From Cymbidium sinense (lineage: Eukaryota > Streptophyta > Magnoliopsida > Asparagales > Orchidaceae): a stretch of 64,000 nucleotides of DNA. A program made the translations under genes and the position numbers. A model generated the notes under the pieces. It saw nothing but the letters and a program-made list of their open reading frames with translations. It was not told the origin of the DNA and searched no databases. This document shows, piece after piece, positions 1-13,963 of the stretch (positions within the stretch are counted from its first letter, which is position 1; every line of letters starts with the position of its first letter). The stretch lies in assembly GCA_021442155.1 (NCBI GenBank), contig CM038228.1, positions 88,431,737 through 88,495,736 on the forward strand, in the 5' to 3' direction.

Positions 1-1585
1 TTGATATATAAGGTTCAATTGGGCTAAATTAGGCTAAATTGGGCTAAGTAAACTAATTAGCCAAATTGAATCATAGTTAGGTTTCAATTTCAATCAAGTT
101 TAAATAGTATTTCAAATGATTTGGGCAAAAATTGTTAGGGTTAGTGTTGGGTTTAGCTTCTTTAGGCCTAAATGAGTCAACTTTGGTCAATTTAATTAGT
201 TGGTTAAATTGGACCTCTATCGAGTGTAGTTTATGCATTAGTGTTTTAGGTGTCATGTGATCAATTGGTTAAAATCAATTTATATTTGTTTATGGTTCGG
301 GTCATGATGACCAAAATGAAGCATTTGGGCTAAGTAGCCAATTGCCCATTTTACCAATTATGCTTTTTTGGTTTGATTTGATTGTGTTTGATGTTAATAT
401 TGGTTTTAAACCAACTATGTATAATGTATAGATGTTTGAGTTGGTTAGGTGGAGTTCACTAGTCTAATTAGCTAACCGTAAAGTTGAGCCCTACAAGTCC
501 TTGGGTTTGGGTTTGGGTTTGGGTTTAGTGTCCTCTTAGTCATTAGAAGTATCTTGGGATCTAAGTGAGAAAGACTTAATGTTTAGATTGAAATCCTATA
601 GCTAAGGGGATGAATGTTAACATCACTCAAAGTGAGGTCAATAAAAACCTTTGCATGAAGTGTGAGCCCCAGCTTCAAGAGTAGTATGTGTTGAACTTAT
701 TTTTAGAATGAGCTCTCAACCCCTCCATCTTAGACATTGGACTTCTCTAGACACTAAGAGTCTCCTTAGTCATAAGACACTTCTAGTGATTAGTGGACAC
801 TCAAGCTAACCCTAGAGAGTTAGAAGAGTTAGCCATAGGAATAGGTCATGCCTAAGGGGTGTTAGGGAAAACTTGCCACCCTATAGATTGAACCAACTCC
901 TCACTTCCTTCAAGTCAAATTCAAATCAACTCCAAACTCCAAATAAAATCAACTTCAAATTCAAATTAATTCCAACTTGATGGATTTTGTCAAACTCAAA
1001 GCAACTCCAAATGATTGAAGCTCATGATTGAAATCTAAACTCCAAAATATTTCCTCCTTTGATTCTCTCTTATGGACTTAACTCAAATCAAATCCAAATT
1101 AATTCAAATTCAAGAAATTTTCTCACAACCCATTTATATCCTCATTTATATTCACATATATAAATGAAATATAAATTCAAATCAGTCAAATTCAAAATTC
1201 AAATCCAAACCAAAAAATATTTCTTAAGTCCTTTGATTCCCTCTCATGGACTTAGCTCAAATCAAATCCAAATCAATTCAACTTCAAGAAATTTTCACAA
1301 CCCATTTATATCCTCATTTATATTCACATATATAAATGAAATATAAATTCAAATCAATCAATCCAAATTCAAAATTCAAATCCAAATCAAAATATTTCCT
1401 AAGTCACTTTGATTCTATCATATGGATGTTGACCTCACTTTTGGAGTGCTCTTAACCTCCTCTTCTTAGACTTAGGACTCTTACAGATACTAAGAACTCC
1501 TTAGGCATAAGACACTTCTAGTGATCGTGTGAACACTACTTAATCTCTAGAGACTTAGAAGGGTTAATCATGGGATTAGATCATG
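1..1585. repeat. Copy 1 of a 1.58-kb dispersed non-coding repeat
   Basis: This segment aligns almost end to end with 13,964-15,546, differing mainly by substitutions and short insertions or deletions. It is cut off at the left by the window edge and at the right by the N gap. The left half is T-rich with recurring 'ggctaaattgg'-like words. The right half is A-rich and holds two tandem copies (about 1,056-1,218 and 1,219-1,394) of a 170-bp subrepeat beginning 'cctttgattc'. No reading frame of any length is conserved. It is the outlying member of the non-coding repeat family that fills 12-33 kb. Confidence 0.85.
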
Positions 1586-1685
1586 NNNNNNNNNNNNNNN
1601 NNNNNNNNNNNNNNNNNNNNNNNNNNNNNNNNNNNNNNNNNNNNNNNNNNNNNNNNNNNNNNNNNNNNNNNNNNNNNNNNNNNNN
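1586..1685. other. Assembly gap (100 N)
   Basis: Exactly 100 N, the usual placeholder for a scaffold join of unknown size. The sequence before it breaks off inside the 1.58-kb repeat at the word 'atcatg'. The sequence after it belongs to the 3' side of a minus-strand LINE, so order and distance across the gap are not certain. Confidence 0.98.
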
Positions 1686-1799
1686 AAAAAAACTAATTGT
1701 AACAAAATCATGTAAGCTAAATTCTAATATAAGGAAGCTCTTATCAAGGTTAACCAAACCTTACAAATATTTAGGGAGAGTAAGATGATCAAAAATTAT

Positions 1800-2130
1800 T
1801 ATTTCATTCAATCTAGTACCTGAATTAGCAAGGTAATCGCACATGCATTACCTTCCCACCATACATGAGTGATTTTATAATAAAATTGTGAAGAGATCTA
1901 GTTTGCTTGAGTAAATAGTATAAATCAATTTCAGTGATTTATTGGAGTTCAAGAGGTCAATTAGCGGAGAGCATCCACCTCAATCCATATATATTGAGCC
2001 AACCTTCGGAGGCAAATCTCAAGAGTATTATACACCGCCATAAGTTTAGCAAAGGGGACGAGCAAGTATGAAGAGGATAAGCAAAAGCAGAGGACATTTT
2101 CGTAGAGTTTCAAGATTCCACCACGGAGGC
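1800..2130 (-). pseudogene. LINE RNase H-like tail
   Basis: The minus strand reads 'AKLMAVYNTLEICLRRLAQ' and 'IWIEVDALR', then stops, then 'THVWWEGNACA'. These match the plant LINE RNase H pattern of an acidic helix, 'WVEVDS', and a terminal 'H-REGN-AD'. Several in-frame stops interrupt it. It is the most 3' recognisable piece of the element; the N gap begins about 100 bp further on. Confidence 0.7.
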
Positions 2131-2499
2131 ATTATGAGATATCTGAGCCATCGATTGATTTTAATAACATTATCATGAGGTTTGGCCCAATAAACTATCT
2201 AGACATGATTACAACTTGCTTGAGGGCAATTGAAAACCCAATTTAATAGCCACAGATTTACACCCTTTAAAGTGCTTATATTTAATGAGATTGGCATTAA
2301 ACAAATCACGGATTTTGTATTTAGTTCTAGCAATTATCTTCATGTCATTCATAGCAATACTGTTGTGTTTAGCATCATTTCATCCCATCCATATAAACCA
2401 AATAATAATAGCGAATGATTTTAATGTGACCTTTATTATTATTTTCAAAATAGATTTCAAGGAGTCGATATATTGTTAGAGTCATTGAATTTGACAATG

Positions 2500-3139
2500 T
2501 TAAAGAGATCATCATACCAAAGCCAAAGCTTAAAAGCAATGGCCCGTTAACAAATTGATGATTAACATTTTCAATATGAAAGCAACAATGACATTTTGAA
2601 GGTAATTGAAAACCTTTGCCCCACATCAAGGAGTCAACAGGGATAAAATTTTTCAATATACACCAAATTAGAATAGAGTAGGAAATAGGAATATTATTAT
2701 GCCAACGTTTAGCATACACATTAGAAAATTCATGTGCTTCTTTAATATGAAGCCAAACATTTTTCAAGTTGAATTCTCCACTATGAGAGAGCTTAAAGAG
2801 AATCTGATCCTATTTGTTAGAGTAATAGATATATTATTAAGTTTGCCTAAAATAGAAGAAGGGATATACTCAATGAGCTTAGAGTTGTTCCACATATATA
2901 TTTTTGCCGAATGATTTAACTTTGATATTATCGGTTGAATGGGAAGAAAGTAATTCATCAATGGACCCACTTCCAATCCAATTATCTTTCCAGAAAAAAG
3001 AGTTACTAGAATTAATGCCCCAAAAAATTAATAATTTGGCCTTCCACTTGATGCTACAAAGTATTCTCCAAATAGGAGAATCTCTCGGTTTGTAGAAGCA
3101 ATTAAGAGGGTGCTTTTCTTGGCAATATTTGGCAGTCAT
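2500..3139 (-). pseudogene. LINE zf-RVT zinc-binding region, two pieces
   Basis: Two overlapping open pieces in different frames carry this domain. The 5' piece (2,879-3,139) shows 'SPIWRILCSIKWKAKLLI' and 'FFWKDNWIGSGSI', the tail of plant LINE polyproteins. The 3' piece (about 2,500-2,767) shows 'ILIWCILKNFIPVDSLMWGKG' followed by 'LPSKCHCCF' and 'ENVNHQFV', the Cys/His cluster of the reverse-transcriptase-like zinc-binding domain. A frameshift separates them at about 2,770-2,880. Confidence 0.8.
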
Positions 3140-3599
3140 GAAGTTAGCCCAAAGGCTATTGTTACTTCTAAAATTCCACCAAAGCTTCTAAGAAAAAGTA
3201 GTGATGGTATCCCTAATATTCTTGCAATCAAGACCACCTTCCTCGAAGGTGCCGCCTTTGTGCCAAGAGGACCGGTATTTTTTTTGAGGAGGTGTTAGAA
3301 CCCGAAAATTTGTTAATAAGCCTCAATCGATGATAAAATTGGTTGGCACAATGGTTTGAATGAGATACAGAGGCACAGAATTAAGAGTGCTCTTAATCAG
3401 TGTAATCCTACCACCAAAAGAGAGTAAATGATATTCCCAAGCAGAAATATGATTAGAGATTTTTTGGATTAATTCATCGAAAAGATGTGATCTTTTATGA
3501 CCTTTGAAAAGTGGGGCTCCAAGATATTTAATAGGAAGTTGATGTTCAAAAAGTAGTGATCCTCAAAATATGGTTAATCCTATTACGGAGAATTTTAGA

Positions 3600-4110
3600 A
3601 GAAGGTATGAAGCAACATGTACCTTTATTAAGAAAAAGGCCACTTTCCTTGCCAAATTTATTAAGGAATTTCGTAATAGATTTTATGTGTGAGAGAAGCA
3701 TTGCAAAAGATGATAAAATCATCAAAGAAAACTAAGATGAGTAACAGGAATACCACCATGAGTTTTATAAAACATACTAGGCTTTTTGTAGAATAAATCA
3801 TTCAGACTCCTGGATAAATATTTAACAGCAATAATAAAAAGCGAGGGTGATAGGGGGTCTCCTTATCTCAAGCCATGGTTAGAGGGGAAGAAGCCTGTAG
3901 ACTCACCATTAATGATAACAGAGAACCAAGCATTAGTGACACAATTTTTAATGATACGAATAAAAGTATCTAAAAAACCAAATAGATGAAGGATTTTAAA
4001 AAGGAAATCCCAAGATAGGTTATCAAAAGCTTTAGTAATATCAAGTTTGAAGACAATGTTACCACCTCTGGTAGGAACATCAATATCATGAATCATTTCT
4101 TGTGCTATAA
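3600..4110 (-). pseudogene. LINE reverse transcriptase fragment
   Basis: The open piece at 3,863-4,096 reads PTRGGNIVFKLDITKAFDNL, the fingers/palm motif of plant non-LTR reverse transcriptases. The K-D of 'KLDITKAFD' is the first catalytic aspartate region. It ends at 'NHGLR', then a stop, then GDPLSPSLFIIAV continues in the same register. Further on 'THLSF' is followed one base out of frame by 'FDDFIIF', the catalytic Asp-Asp motif. The catalytic residues are therefore still recognisable, but at least one stop and one frameshift prevent a continuous product. Upstream, the endonuclease domain is absent. Confidence 0.88.
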
Positions 4111-4276
4111 GAAATTTATCCTTTTTGAGATGGGGGTGTAAAATAAAGCATTCTAAATGTTCGTGACCATGGATTTTGCAATGTGTACAAAAAAAGGAAA
4201 GTTTTCAAATTCTACCTTTGACTATAGCCCAATTTTTGAACCAATCCAAACCTCTCACGGGTATTTTTTAGTAATA

Positions 4277-4720
4277 TCAATTTACTAATATCTCGAACAG
4301 AGGACGGAATCTCACCGCCACTGGTCTATTTGAAGTGGTCGCCAAAGATAGCCCCAAATAGCACTTGATGAGTAACAAAATGGATACGCATGTTGGGCAA
4401 GGCCAAATTGGAACTATTGGGGATTCTTCTTTGACATCAAAACTAGGAGACCATTTAAGAAGTCTCATTTGACAATTGTAAAAAAAATAGGAGCGACGTG
4501 CAAAGACCCGTGAATAATCCAAATCATTGGACAATTGAATTAGAACATGCCTAGGGTCGATCAGTCCTACAGTGAAAGCACCCGATAGTTTAAGGCTGTG
4601 GAAGAAGGATCGAATCTTGTCAAGAGTCGGTCTCCTCAATGAGAATTTACCGACCAGAGAGAATTCAAAAGGCTTAGCTAATTTTTCCACATCCAAGTCA
4701 ACACATCGTAGGCATTCCAA
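4277..4720 (-). pseudogene. LINE ORF1-like DUF4283 domain
   Basis: An open stretch of about 147 codons. It shows the pattern of plant DUF4283 proteins: GKFSLRRPTLDKIRSFF, then HVLIQLSNDLDYSRVFAR, then MRLLKWSPSFD followed by ESPIVPIW. These are standard landmarks of the nucleic-acid-binding N-terminal domain of plant LINE and related retroelement ORF1 proteins. The C-terminal third ('LATTSNRPVAVRF') matches the stretch leading into the domain end, but the frame then closes. It lies upstream (in element orientation) of the zinc knuckle and reverse transcriptase. It is a fragment of a mobile element and not a host gene. Confidence 0.8.
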
Positions 4721-5092
4721 AAGCGGTAGAAATTAAATTTACCAAGCAATAGGAGAAGAAGTTTTAGATAGCATCCTTGAAGGATTTAACAATGGCAATG
4801 AAGCGAGGATCAAGGATCGAGTACCTTGGAGATCGAAGCCAGGCTCCTTCAAAGTCGCTGGATGTGCGGAAAAAGGCATTTTCACCATCAGTAGAAGAAG
4901 CGTAACTTACATTAGCGGCCAAAACGGGGAGCTATTAGACGAGATTGCAATCGAGAGTGATCAAAATCACGAGAGCCGCAAGGAGCCGAGAGAAAACTGA
5001 AAATCGCCGACGTTAGGTTTTTTCGCGAGAGACGGAGACGGAGGAGGGACGGCGACTCTTATTTCTCTTACTTGTTCCCTTAAATGTTACAG

Positions 5093-5193
<101 letters not shown>

Positions 5194-5194
5194 A

Positions 5195-5610
5195 TTAGTT
5201 ATCTTATTTTTTAGCTTATTAAATTTATGATCAAATAAAGATTAATTATTTTTTATCTTTTGAGACATCTTATTAATTTTTGTATGAAATTTTCATGTGC
5301 AGAGATAGGATATTTTATTTTATTTTGATGACGTGCTTAAATAAAATAAAATACAGTAAAGTATAAAGTATAAAATAAATAGGGTCATGATCCCCAATAT
5401 AAAGGATTGACTTTAACTTTTCCTCATATCTCATCTTGTGTAAAAAAATGCTTTCTCTCTTAGGAAGGCTAGAAATCCCATATTTGCATTTCCATGGATT
5501 TAAGCTTCTAATTAAATCTTCTCGATGATTTGACTTGAGATCCGAGCACAATGAATTTATTTGTTATCTTCATTTATTTCCAAGAGAGTGCTCTTAGATC
5601 TCAATTGAAA
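5195..5610 (+). mobile_element. Copia LTR-like remnant
   Basis: This piece parallels 59,945-60,340, upstream of the copia coding region at the right of the window. Both have 'ttatcttattttttag', 'tttattttattttgatga' or close variants, a run of 'aaataaaata' words, 'ctcatctt-agtaaaa', and 'gatgatttgac/tag' in the same order. The tract with 'ataaataggg' resembles the promoter/leader half of a Ty1-copia LTR. No matching second LTR or coding region lies next to it, so it may be a solo or truncated LTR. Ends are not resolved. Confidence 0.45.
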
Positions 5611-5884
5611 TCCTTACTTTTAATTGTTTTATACCTTAGCCACTATAGCTCAATTAAGTTATACAATGACCAAAATGCTCTCAATTTGTTATAATCAAAT
5701 GGCAATAATCTTTTTGGATTTCTTTTGAGTGCCTTCAAGGACTTAATGCAATAAGACAAGTATATAGAAAGTGGTGAGGACCACCCCTTTTAGTTATGGT
5801 TGAGAAAATGTTCCATCCATTAGATTGGTGAAATTCTTCATTTAGGCTAATTTTAGGGAGGTATAAAAGCACATTACTACATGT

Positions 5885-6480
5885 ATTTAGAAAATTTTTT
5901 GGTGTATTTGGTAGTTGGGATTTAGAAATTTTAATTTACCTACTATATGTATTTAGCTCAAACATGGAGTTAAGTTTAATTGATTATTTTATTAATAATT
6001 AATTAAATTTTATTAAACCATTGGATGACTTATGTGGTGCAACCCAAATGGGTCATATTGAGTTGGTGAATCATTTACATGATGACTTAGATTAACACCT
6101 AACCTAAAGCTTGGTTAAACATAGTTCTAACTCTATCAAATGATTACTTCAAAATCATTAATAATGTTTAAATCATTTTGATTATATTTATAATGGTTTA
6201 AATTAGCTTCAATAAAGATTCCATAATTTATTCTTAAATCATTGGTCTTTTTGAAATTAAAACTGATTTAGAATATTTTTGGGTGTATTGTAGTTGGGGT
6301 TTTGGAAATTTCAATTTAACTACTACATGTATTTAGTTCAAACATGGAGATAAGTTTGATTAATTAACTAAACATATATTTGTATTAATAATTAATTAAA
6401 TTTTATTAAACCACTCGATGAATCTAGATGACTTCCATTTGGTGTGATTCAATGGGTTATAATGGGTTGGTGAACCAATT
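5885..6480. repeat. Diverged tandem duplication, period about 385 bp
   Basis: Two related segments, about 5,885-6,090 and 6,265-6,480, share 'acatgtatttag', 'caaacatggag-taagttt', 'attaataattaattaaatt' and 'attaaacca-t-gatga' in order. They are clearly diverged. Neither holds a coding frame. Confidence 0.7.
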
Positions 6481-9160
6481 ATTGAGAATTTATCTTCTTC
6501 TTTTTTCTCTTTGGGCTAATAGGGCTGTGAATTTGGCTGGGAGAGGAAATATTGTTTTAAAAGTTGAATAGGCTTTTAATTTGAATTTATTTGGGATTAA
6601 AATTAATGAGTCATGTTTAGAAAGAATTGAATTTGAATTCAAGTGAGTTGACTGTGTATTTGATCTAAGATAGCATAAAATGATTTCAATGTACATAAAT
6701 AAAAATTTTATATTTATATTTAATGTAGTTATTATTATTATTACTTAGCAAATTGTTATTGAGGAAATATCTAACAACTCCAAACATCCTAATCATATTT
6801 AATTGGTAAAAAATTTTACTTCATGAATATTAAATCCATAAATCTTTAAAAATTCATATAAATAAAATAAAATAAAAGTATAAGAGAGCCCATCTATAGG
6901 GTCCAATGGAAATCTTTAGACACTATGAGTCTATTATACAAGAACACAACAAGAGAACATAGATAATACAACATGAGATTTACCTATTATTGAAAATATA
7001 TGACATACACTTGAGCATAACATTAAAATTTTATCTATTACCAATTATAAATAATATGTCTAAAGTAAAAAAAGAGTATTAAGGGCAAAATTTGATAAAA
7101 CATTTTAGTCTAATATGGGCTTTTAAAAATAAATAATCCATGGATAGTGTGAAAGCTTTAAGAGAAAAAGTATCAAAATGTGTAAAAACACTGATCTTAA
7201 GCAGTGATAGTGATAGTGAAGGCTTCAGTAGTAATAATCTATAATGCAGTGATGCTCTATAATCACATGAGAAATCTAGTCATGCCTCACTAAAAAGATG
7301 AATCAAAGACTCAGATGAGAGAGCTAGGAGATGTTCACATCCACAAGGCACATGTTATAAATTAAGAAGTGAGTTATAAGTTTATAACTTATATTTAAAA
7401 TTATTTAATTTTAATTTAACGGCACATGTGTCCAATATATATGTATGATTTTTTAAAAGTTATTATTTTAATTGGACATGCTAGAGACGTGACTGGCAGG
7501 TGTCGAATGTGTATCTGTGTTCGACATGTGTCAAACATTGCGCACCACTATTTCTAGATGTATCAGTGCATCATAAATTGGGCACTTTAATGAGGATTAT
7601 AATTTTGATCATAATATGGAATCACCACTCAAAATAAAATATTTATCAAGCCCTAAAAAAACTAGAAATTAAGGGAGCCTTTCGCAAGCACATGGAGTGG
7701 TATAGAAAATGAATTACTTTGGGTAAGCCCTCAAATAGATCAAATCTCTAGATCGGCTCTAAGACAATATATTTATAAATTATTCAATGAATATCTGAAT
7801 ATTCTAATATTTGAAGCTTGGACTATATAAAAAACATAAAAGGGACAAGATAAAATTGCTAAAATCCCCTCTTTCAAAATTAAATTTATCTTTGATGAAT
7901 CATAGTTCAACGGGGAATTTTTAAAAGATACCCTGTATATAATTAAACTATGCATAAGCGTAAAAAAAAAAAAAAAATTAAAAGGGATAAAAATGCCCAT
8001 TCTAAATGCATTTTTATTCATGACGTGGTATGGATACTGACAGAAGATGGTTGAAAATTATATAAAAATAGAATCTGTGTTATTCTTTTTTTTTATAGGA
8101 ATTTGTATAGTTATTCATAAAATAATGTTATACCTTTCTAAAAAAAAAATTATTAAAAATTATGGTTATTATTAAATTAAATATGTTAATAATAATATTT
8201 TATCATAAAATCAATGATACATTATATTAAATCATAAAAAATTGTTTTTTCATATATTGCATTATGTATTTTATAGCAAATATTACCTTAATTTTTTATT
8301 TTATTTGAAGTAATATGTATCTGTGTCTATATCTATAGATACATTTATAATAGGAACCCACAGTAACATATAACACATTTTAAGCTAGTTATTGCAATGT
8401 TGCAGGCAATGATGCACTCTTATTCAAACAATTTGTCAAAAGCCAATTAGGGATTACATCTGATTGGTATATGAGCTGCTCAATAGTTCAATAAAGACAT
8501 TTGTATAGCTAGAGCAACGCTCATTAAGAGATTTGTAGGGGCACTATAAAAAGTAACTATAGAGGATCTAATGGTACAAACTTAGAAACCTAATGAATCA
8601 CTGGTAATAAATGACATTCTCAGATGGACATATATTATAATATGATGAATTCAATCATTCAATAAGGACTCCTTTAAGGTTGATGAGTCTATGTATACTA
8701 GAGATTTTTTCCTATCTTACATGGATGAAGTAACGTAGTTTATTTTAAAGTGAGTTAAAAGTTCCTATGGGGCAAACTCCCATAATTAATTATATTTTTG
8801 GGGACAAGATTTCCTAAGAAAACTCTCTATTAAAGTAGTCGACATTTTATAGATTTCAAAGTTTATGATCACATCATTGCTCTATTTAGAAATCATGTGG
8901 GAAAGTTGAACTAAGAACGGTTCCTTTATAGAATGGGAATTAAGAAGTGCTCAAAAATTAGAGGTCTAGTGAGCACTTTAGTATATCCTATAGTTGGGCT
9001 TTATAATCATGATTTAAGATTTCTTACATTTGAGTTGAATATTTTATTAGGATGCTAAGACTTATGTCACTAGCACTATGAAATACCTAAGAGGTGAGAA
9101 TTTACACTAGCAAAAAAAAAAAAATAAGATCCTAAAACTAAAGTGAATCAACTAATCTAA
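6481..9160. other. AT-rich intergenic DNA, no gene seen
   Basis: No convincing reading frame or RNA gene. At 7,490-7,530 there is a local cluster of 'tgtcgaatgtgt/tcgacatgtgtc' words. The stretch 8,400-9,110 is slightly less AT-rich and reads like old retroelement sequence, but I could not match it to any protein domain. Confidence 0.5.
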
Positions 9161-9162
9161 TG

Positions 9163-9196
9163 AATATATATATATATATATTATATATATATGATA

Positions 9197-9272
<76 letters not shown>
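9163..9272. repeat. (TA)n microsatellite, interrupted
   Basis: About 110 bp of TA repeats with a few breaks ('tatatatgatatat') in the first third. Confidence 0.95.
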
Positions 9273-10929
<1,657 letters not shown>

Positions 10930-10976
10930 CTTTTTTATGTTAAAGGAAACTAAGCATTTACATAACTATACATTTA

Positions 10977-11193
10977 GGGGCTACCTGGGATCAATTTTAG
11001 TTTATATTTTTTTATTTTTGTTTATGCTATTTTTAAAAACATAATTAACATTGTTTTTTTAAAATATTTAAAATAATTTTTAGATGTTCTAAGTGTTTTT
11101 AATAATAATGACCATCAAATATATTTTAGTTTGAAACAAAACATAAACAAAACAAAATAAAAAATAATAATAAGAGTGATCTCAAACAACTCC
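10977..11193. mobile_element. Tourist-like MITE (PIF/Harbinger type), 217 bp
   Basis: Imperfect terminal inverted repeats, 'ggggctacctgggatcaat' at the left and 'agtgatctcaaacaactcc' at the right, are flanked on both sides by TTA (10,974-10,976 and 11,194-11,196). The TTA/TAA 3-bp target duplication with GGG-TTTGG-like ends is the signature of Tourist-type elements. The interior is AT-rich with 'ttatttttgttta' and its complement near the opposite ends. Confidence 0.8.
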
Positions 11194-11196
11194 TTA

Positions 11197-12200
11197 ATAT
11201 TTACAAGTATGTGTCATTATTAAACCAAAAATAAAAAAACTCATTCAACTAGTAGCTCTGTTATCATACTTGCTATATATATGTGTGTAAACAAATGTAT
11301 GAAATGAATAGGTTAACTTAGGAATTTTAAGGATGATAAGTTTAAAATTAATTTAACTTACGTATGTATTCCTCTTTGTATTTTCATAAGCATGTGTCAT
11401 TGTTATCCTATGGCTGAGATGAGGACAAAATCTCCTTCGAGCCAGTAGTCCTACAATCTCGAGTTTATAGACTTAATATACCTTAAGAATGCATTGATTG
11501 TACATATGATTATCTTTATTTATTAATTAAAACTCTTTAATGAATAGTTAATGATTAATTAATATAATTAGTGTGGATTTTTAGATTTAATTAGCACCAT
11601 ATGTCCTAATTATTTTTCTTAGGTGTCTTGATGTTAAATAAGTATCCTTGAATACCAAAATACCCATTTGGACATTTCCATAATTTTTAACTTTAATAAT
11701 TGAATTAATTAAGTAATTAAGCATCACATCTCTTAACCACTCACCCAGATGATATGAAATAATTATGAGAGGTAGAGTAAAAGGAATGTTCCTTAAATAT
11801 TTCAAGTCAGTTTAGTTAATAAATTAAGTTTAATTTTAATAATAAATATTTTAATTAAACTCTAATTATCTAATGAAAAAATTGGTATTTTTTTCTTCAT
11901 TCTTCTCTGTTCACGAGTATATTTTTTTGCCTTTTAGATTTTTTTTTACAATTAGTTATAATTTTGAAAAATTTTGCCTTTTAATCCTAATTAAAACCTA
12001 ATTAATCTATTTACATAGTTAGTGGTTGAGTCAGCTTTATGCATAACGTGAGATTGGTTATTAAAACCAACCCACTTGGTAGCTAATGATGTGGCGAAAT
12101 GCGATTTCATCCTAAGCCATTTGATCAACGATTGAATGAATAATAAACCCACATTTAATAAAATTAAATCAAATTAATCTAATGTAAATAATCATGATCA
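11197..12200. other. AT-rich intergenic DNA, no gene seen
   Basis: I see no gene, RNA or bounded mobile element here. Base composition is that of the surrounding non-coding DNA. Confidence 0.5.
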
Positions 12201-13963
12201 TCGATCATGTGGAATGACCGACCCATGATTTGTCTTCCTTCTAGCAAGAAGTGAAGGTTATCTGCCTTTTCGCTTGATTTGAGCTAATAAAACTCGTGAT
12301 TTGAGAGGAAGAAAATTGCAAAATGAATGAGATGAAAGGAGGGAATCCTATAGCATAATTTGAGTGAATCGCATGACACTTCACAAAGCACCACGCTGTC
12401 TATGGTTCAAGAAAATATCTCACTAGAGCCAACATCTAGTGGAACCAATGGTTGAGGCGACTTTGTCTTGAAGAGATGAAGCCTTGATGAAAAGATGACT
12501 TCTTGCCTCACCGATCACTCCAAGCTCCATCGCACCTCACCAAAGCTTAATCGATATTTATACTCTACTCAAGTTGAATAAGATTTGATGCATTTTTTTT
12601 ATTGTGAGCATGAGAAAGGTATGGGGTGAGTTAATTTGAGGTTGAAAGAGGTTTAAGTGGTGGTGATGTTTGGGGACGATCAATATGTGAGAAGAAGGTT
12701 TTGTGTTGTTGGTGATGTAGTGTAGAGAGGCTCTAAGAACATGGGAGATTGGCCCTAGAAATGTAGTGAAGCTCAGTATGAAGTTTGATGGTTTGACTTG
12801 GAGTGTATAGCCATCCCAATATGAACCACAATTTGTTTTGGCATGTTTGGTCATCTATGTAGTGGGGGAGCAGAAATGGCCCTAGAATGATGAGTGGAGG
12901 TCTCCTACTAGTGGGAGATTTGGGGCGATGAGGTGAAGTGGACAGCCCATGGTTGGTGAACCAAGGGTTATCTAAGGTGAAGGGGACTTCACTTTGCTCA
13001 ATGGCTGACTAAATCATCCTTGGGTCAAATGGACTCAGTTAGAGTGAGCTCAGAGCATGCTAAAGGTGCTGACTTGGCCAAGTAGGGGATGGACTTCTAT
13101 ATTAGGATTTTATCCTATTTTAACTTTAATCTTTGCATCGCGATTTGGGTTAAGCTTAATCTCGCAAGGTTGATCTCATGGACATGTCAAATATAATGAT
13201 AGTCATACCTTTGGTGGGTTTGACTCAATTTAGCTCATGAAAATTATTTAGGTCAATTTGGGTCAAGTTGTTTGACCAAATTAACTATTATTAATTGTTC
13301 AAATGACAATTTGAAAAATGTTGGAGTGATTGGTTTGATTTAATTTGAGTTAGGTTGTAATTTGGCATTGTATGACTCATTTGGGTTAAGTGAACCAATT
13401 AGCAAATTTTGCCAACTTAGACTCAAATGATTGTTGGATTATGATCAATAATTAACTTAGGATTGATTGTTAAGATTGGGTTTAGTTTGTCACGAATTAA
13501 ATTTTGGTTCAATGTGATTCATGTATGTCGAATTAGGCTAAGTTGGATCAATTGGTCAAATTAGCCTAATTGACTTCAATTGATCATTAAGTTGTATTCA
13601 ATCATCAATTTGGAGTGAGTTGAAATGGATAGTCTGATTCAATTTGATTTAGAATGGGATTTAGCTCGATGTGGTTCATATGGGTAATTTTGGTTTATGT
13701 TAGGTCAATTAACCTAAATGAGTCCAAATAATTGTTGAGGTATGTTCAATAATCAATTTAAAAAGATTTGAAATATTTGGTTTGGTTCAATTTGGATTTA
13801 ATTTGGCTTTGGTTCAATATGGTTCACTTTGGCCTCTTTGGGCTACATGAACCTATGGCCAAATTGAGTTACAATTTAGGATAAAGATGTTTAATCATGT
13901 ATTTGGAAAGATTGTAGGGCTATAGATTAACTCAATTTGATTTAGATTAGATTTAATTTAATT
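12200..13963. repeat. T-rich non-coding part of the large repeat complex
   Basis: From about 12.2 kb the sequence becomes less AT-rich (12.2-13.1 kb), then turns into degenerate words such as 'ttggtcaaattagcc' and 'ggttcaatttgg'. These are reverse complements of words common at 16.1-17.0 and 26.6-27.6 kb, suggesting an inverted arrangement of the same family. No open frame has a recognisable domain. The right end passes directly into the 1.58-kb repeat copy. Confidence 0.5.

Larger units (their letters stand above)
1790..5060 (-). mobile_element. Decayed plant LINE (non-LTR retrotransposon), endonuclease missing
   Basis: Read on the minus strand from 5,060 down, the domain order is an ORF1-like DUF4283 region (4,277-4,720), a CX2CX4HX4C zinc knuckle (about 4,150-4,200), reverse transcriptase (about 3,600-4,110), a zinc-binding RVT domain (about 2,500-3,139) and an RNase H-like tail (about 1,800-2,130). 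Frames are broken by stops and frameshifts throughout. The knuckle joins reverse transcriptase within about 30-40 bp, so the apurinic endonuclease domain that normally lies between them is gone. No 3' poly-A is visible; the N gap lies just beyond. The 5' flank (4,720-5,060) is comparatively GC-rich and ends at a TA microsatellite. Confidence 0.85.

Noticed and set aside
501..527. (TTTGGG)n run, also at 14,457-14,481
   Set aside because: Only about four units, one base off the plant telomere unit TTTAGGG, and present inside both copies of a dispersed repeat. It is not telomeric.
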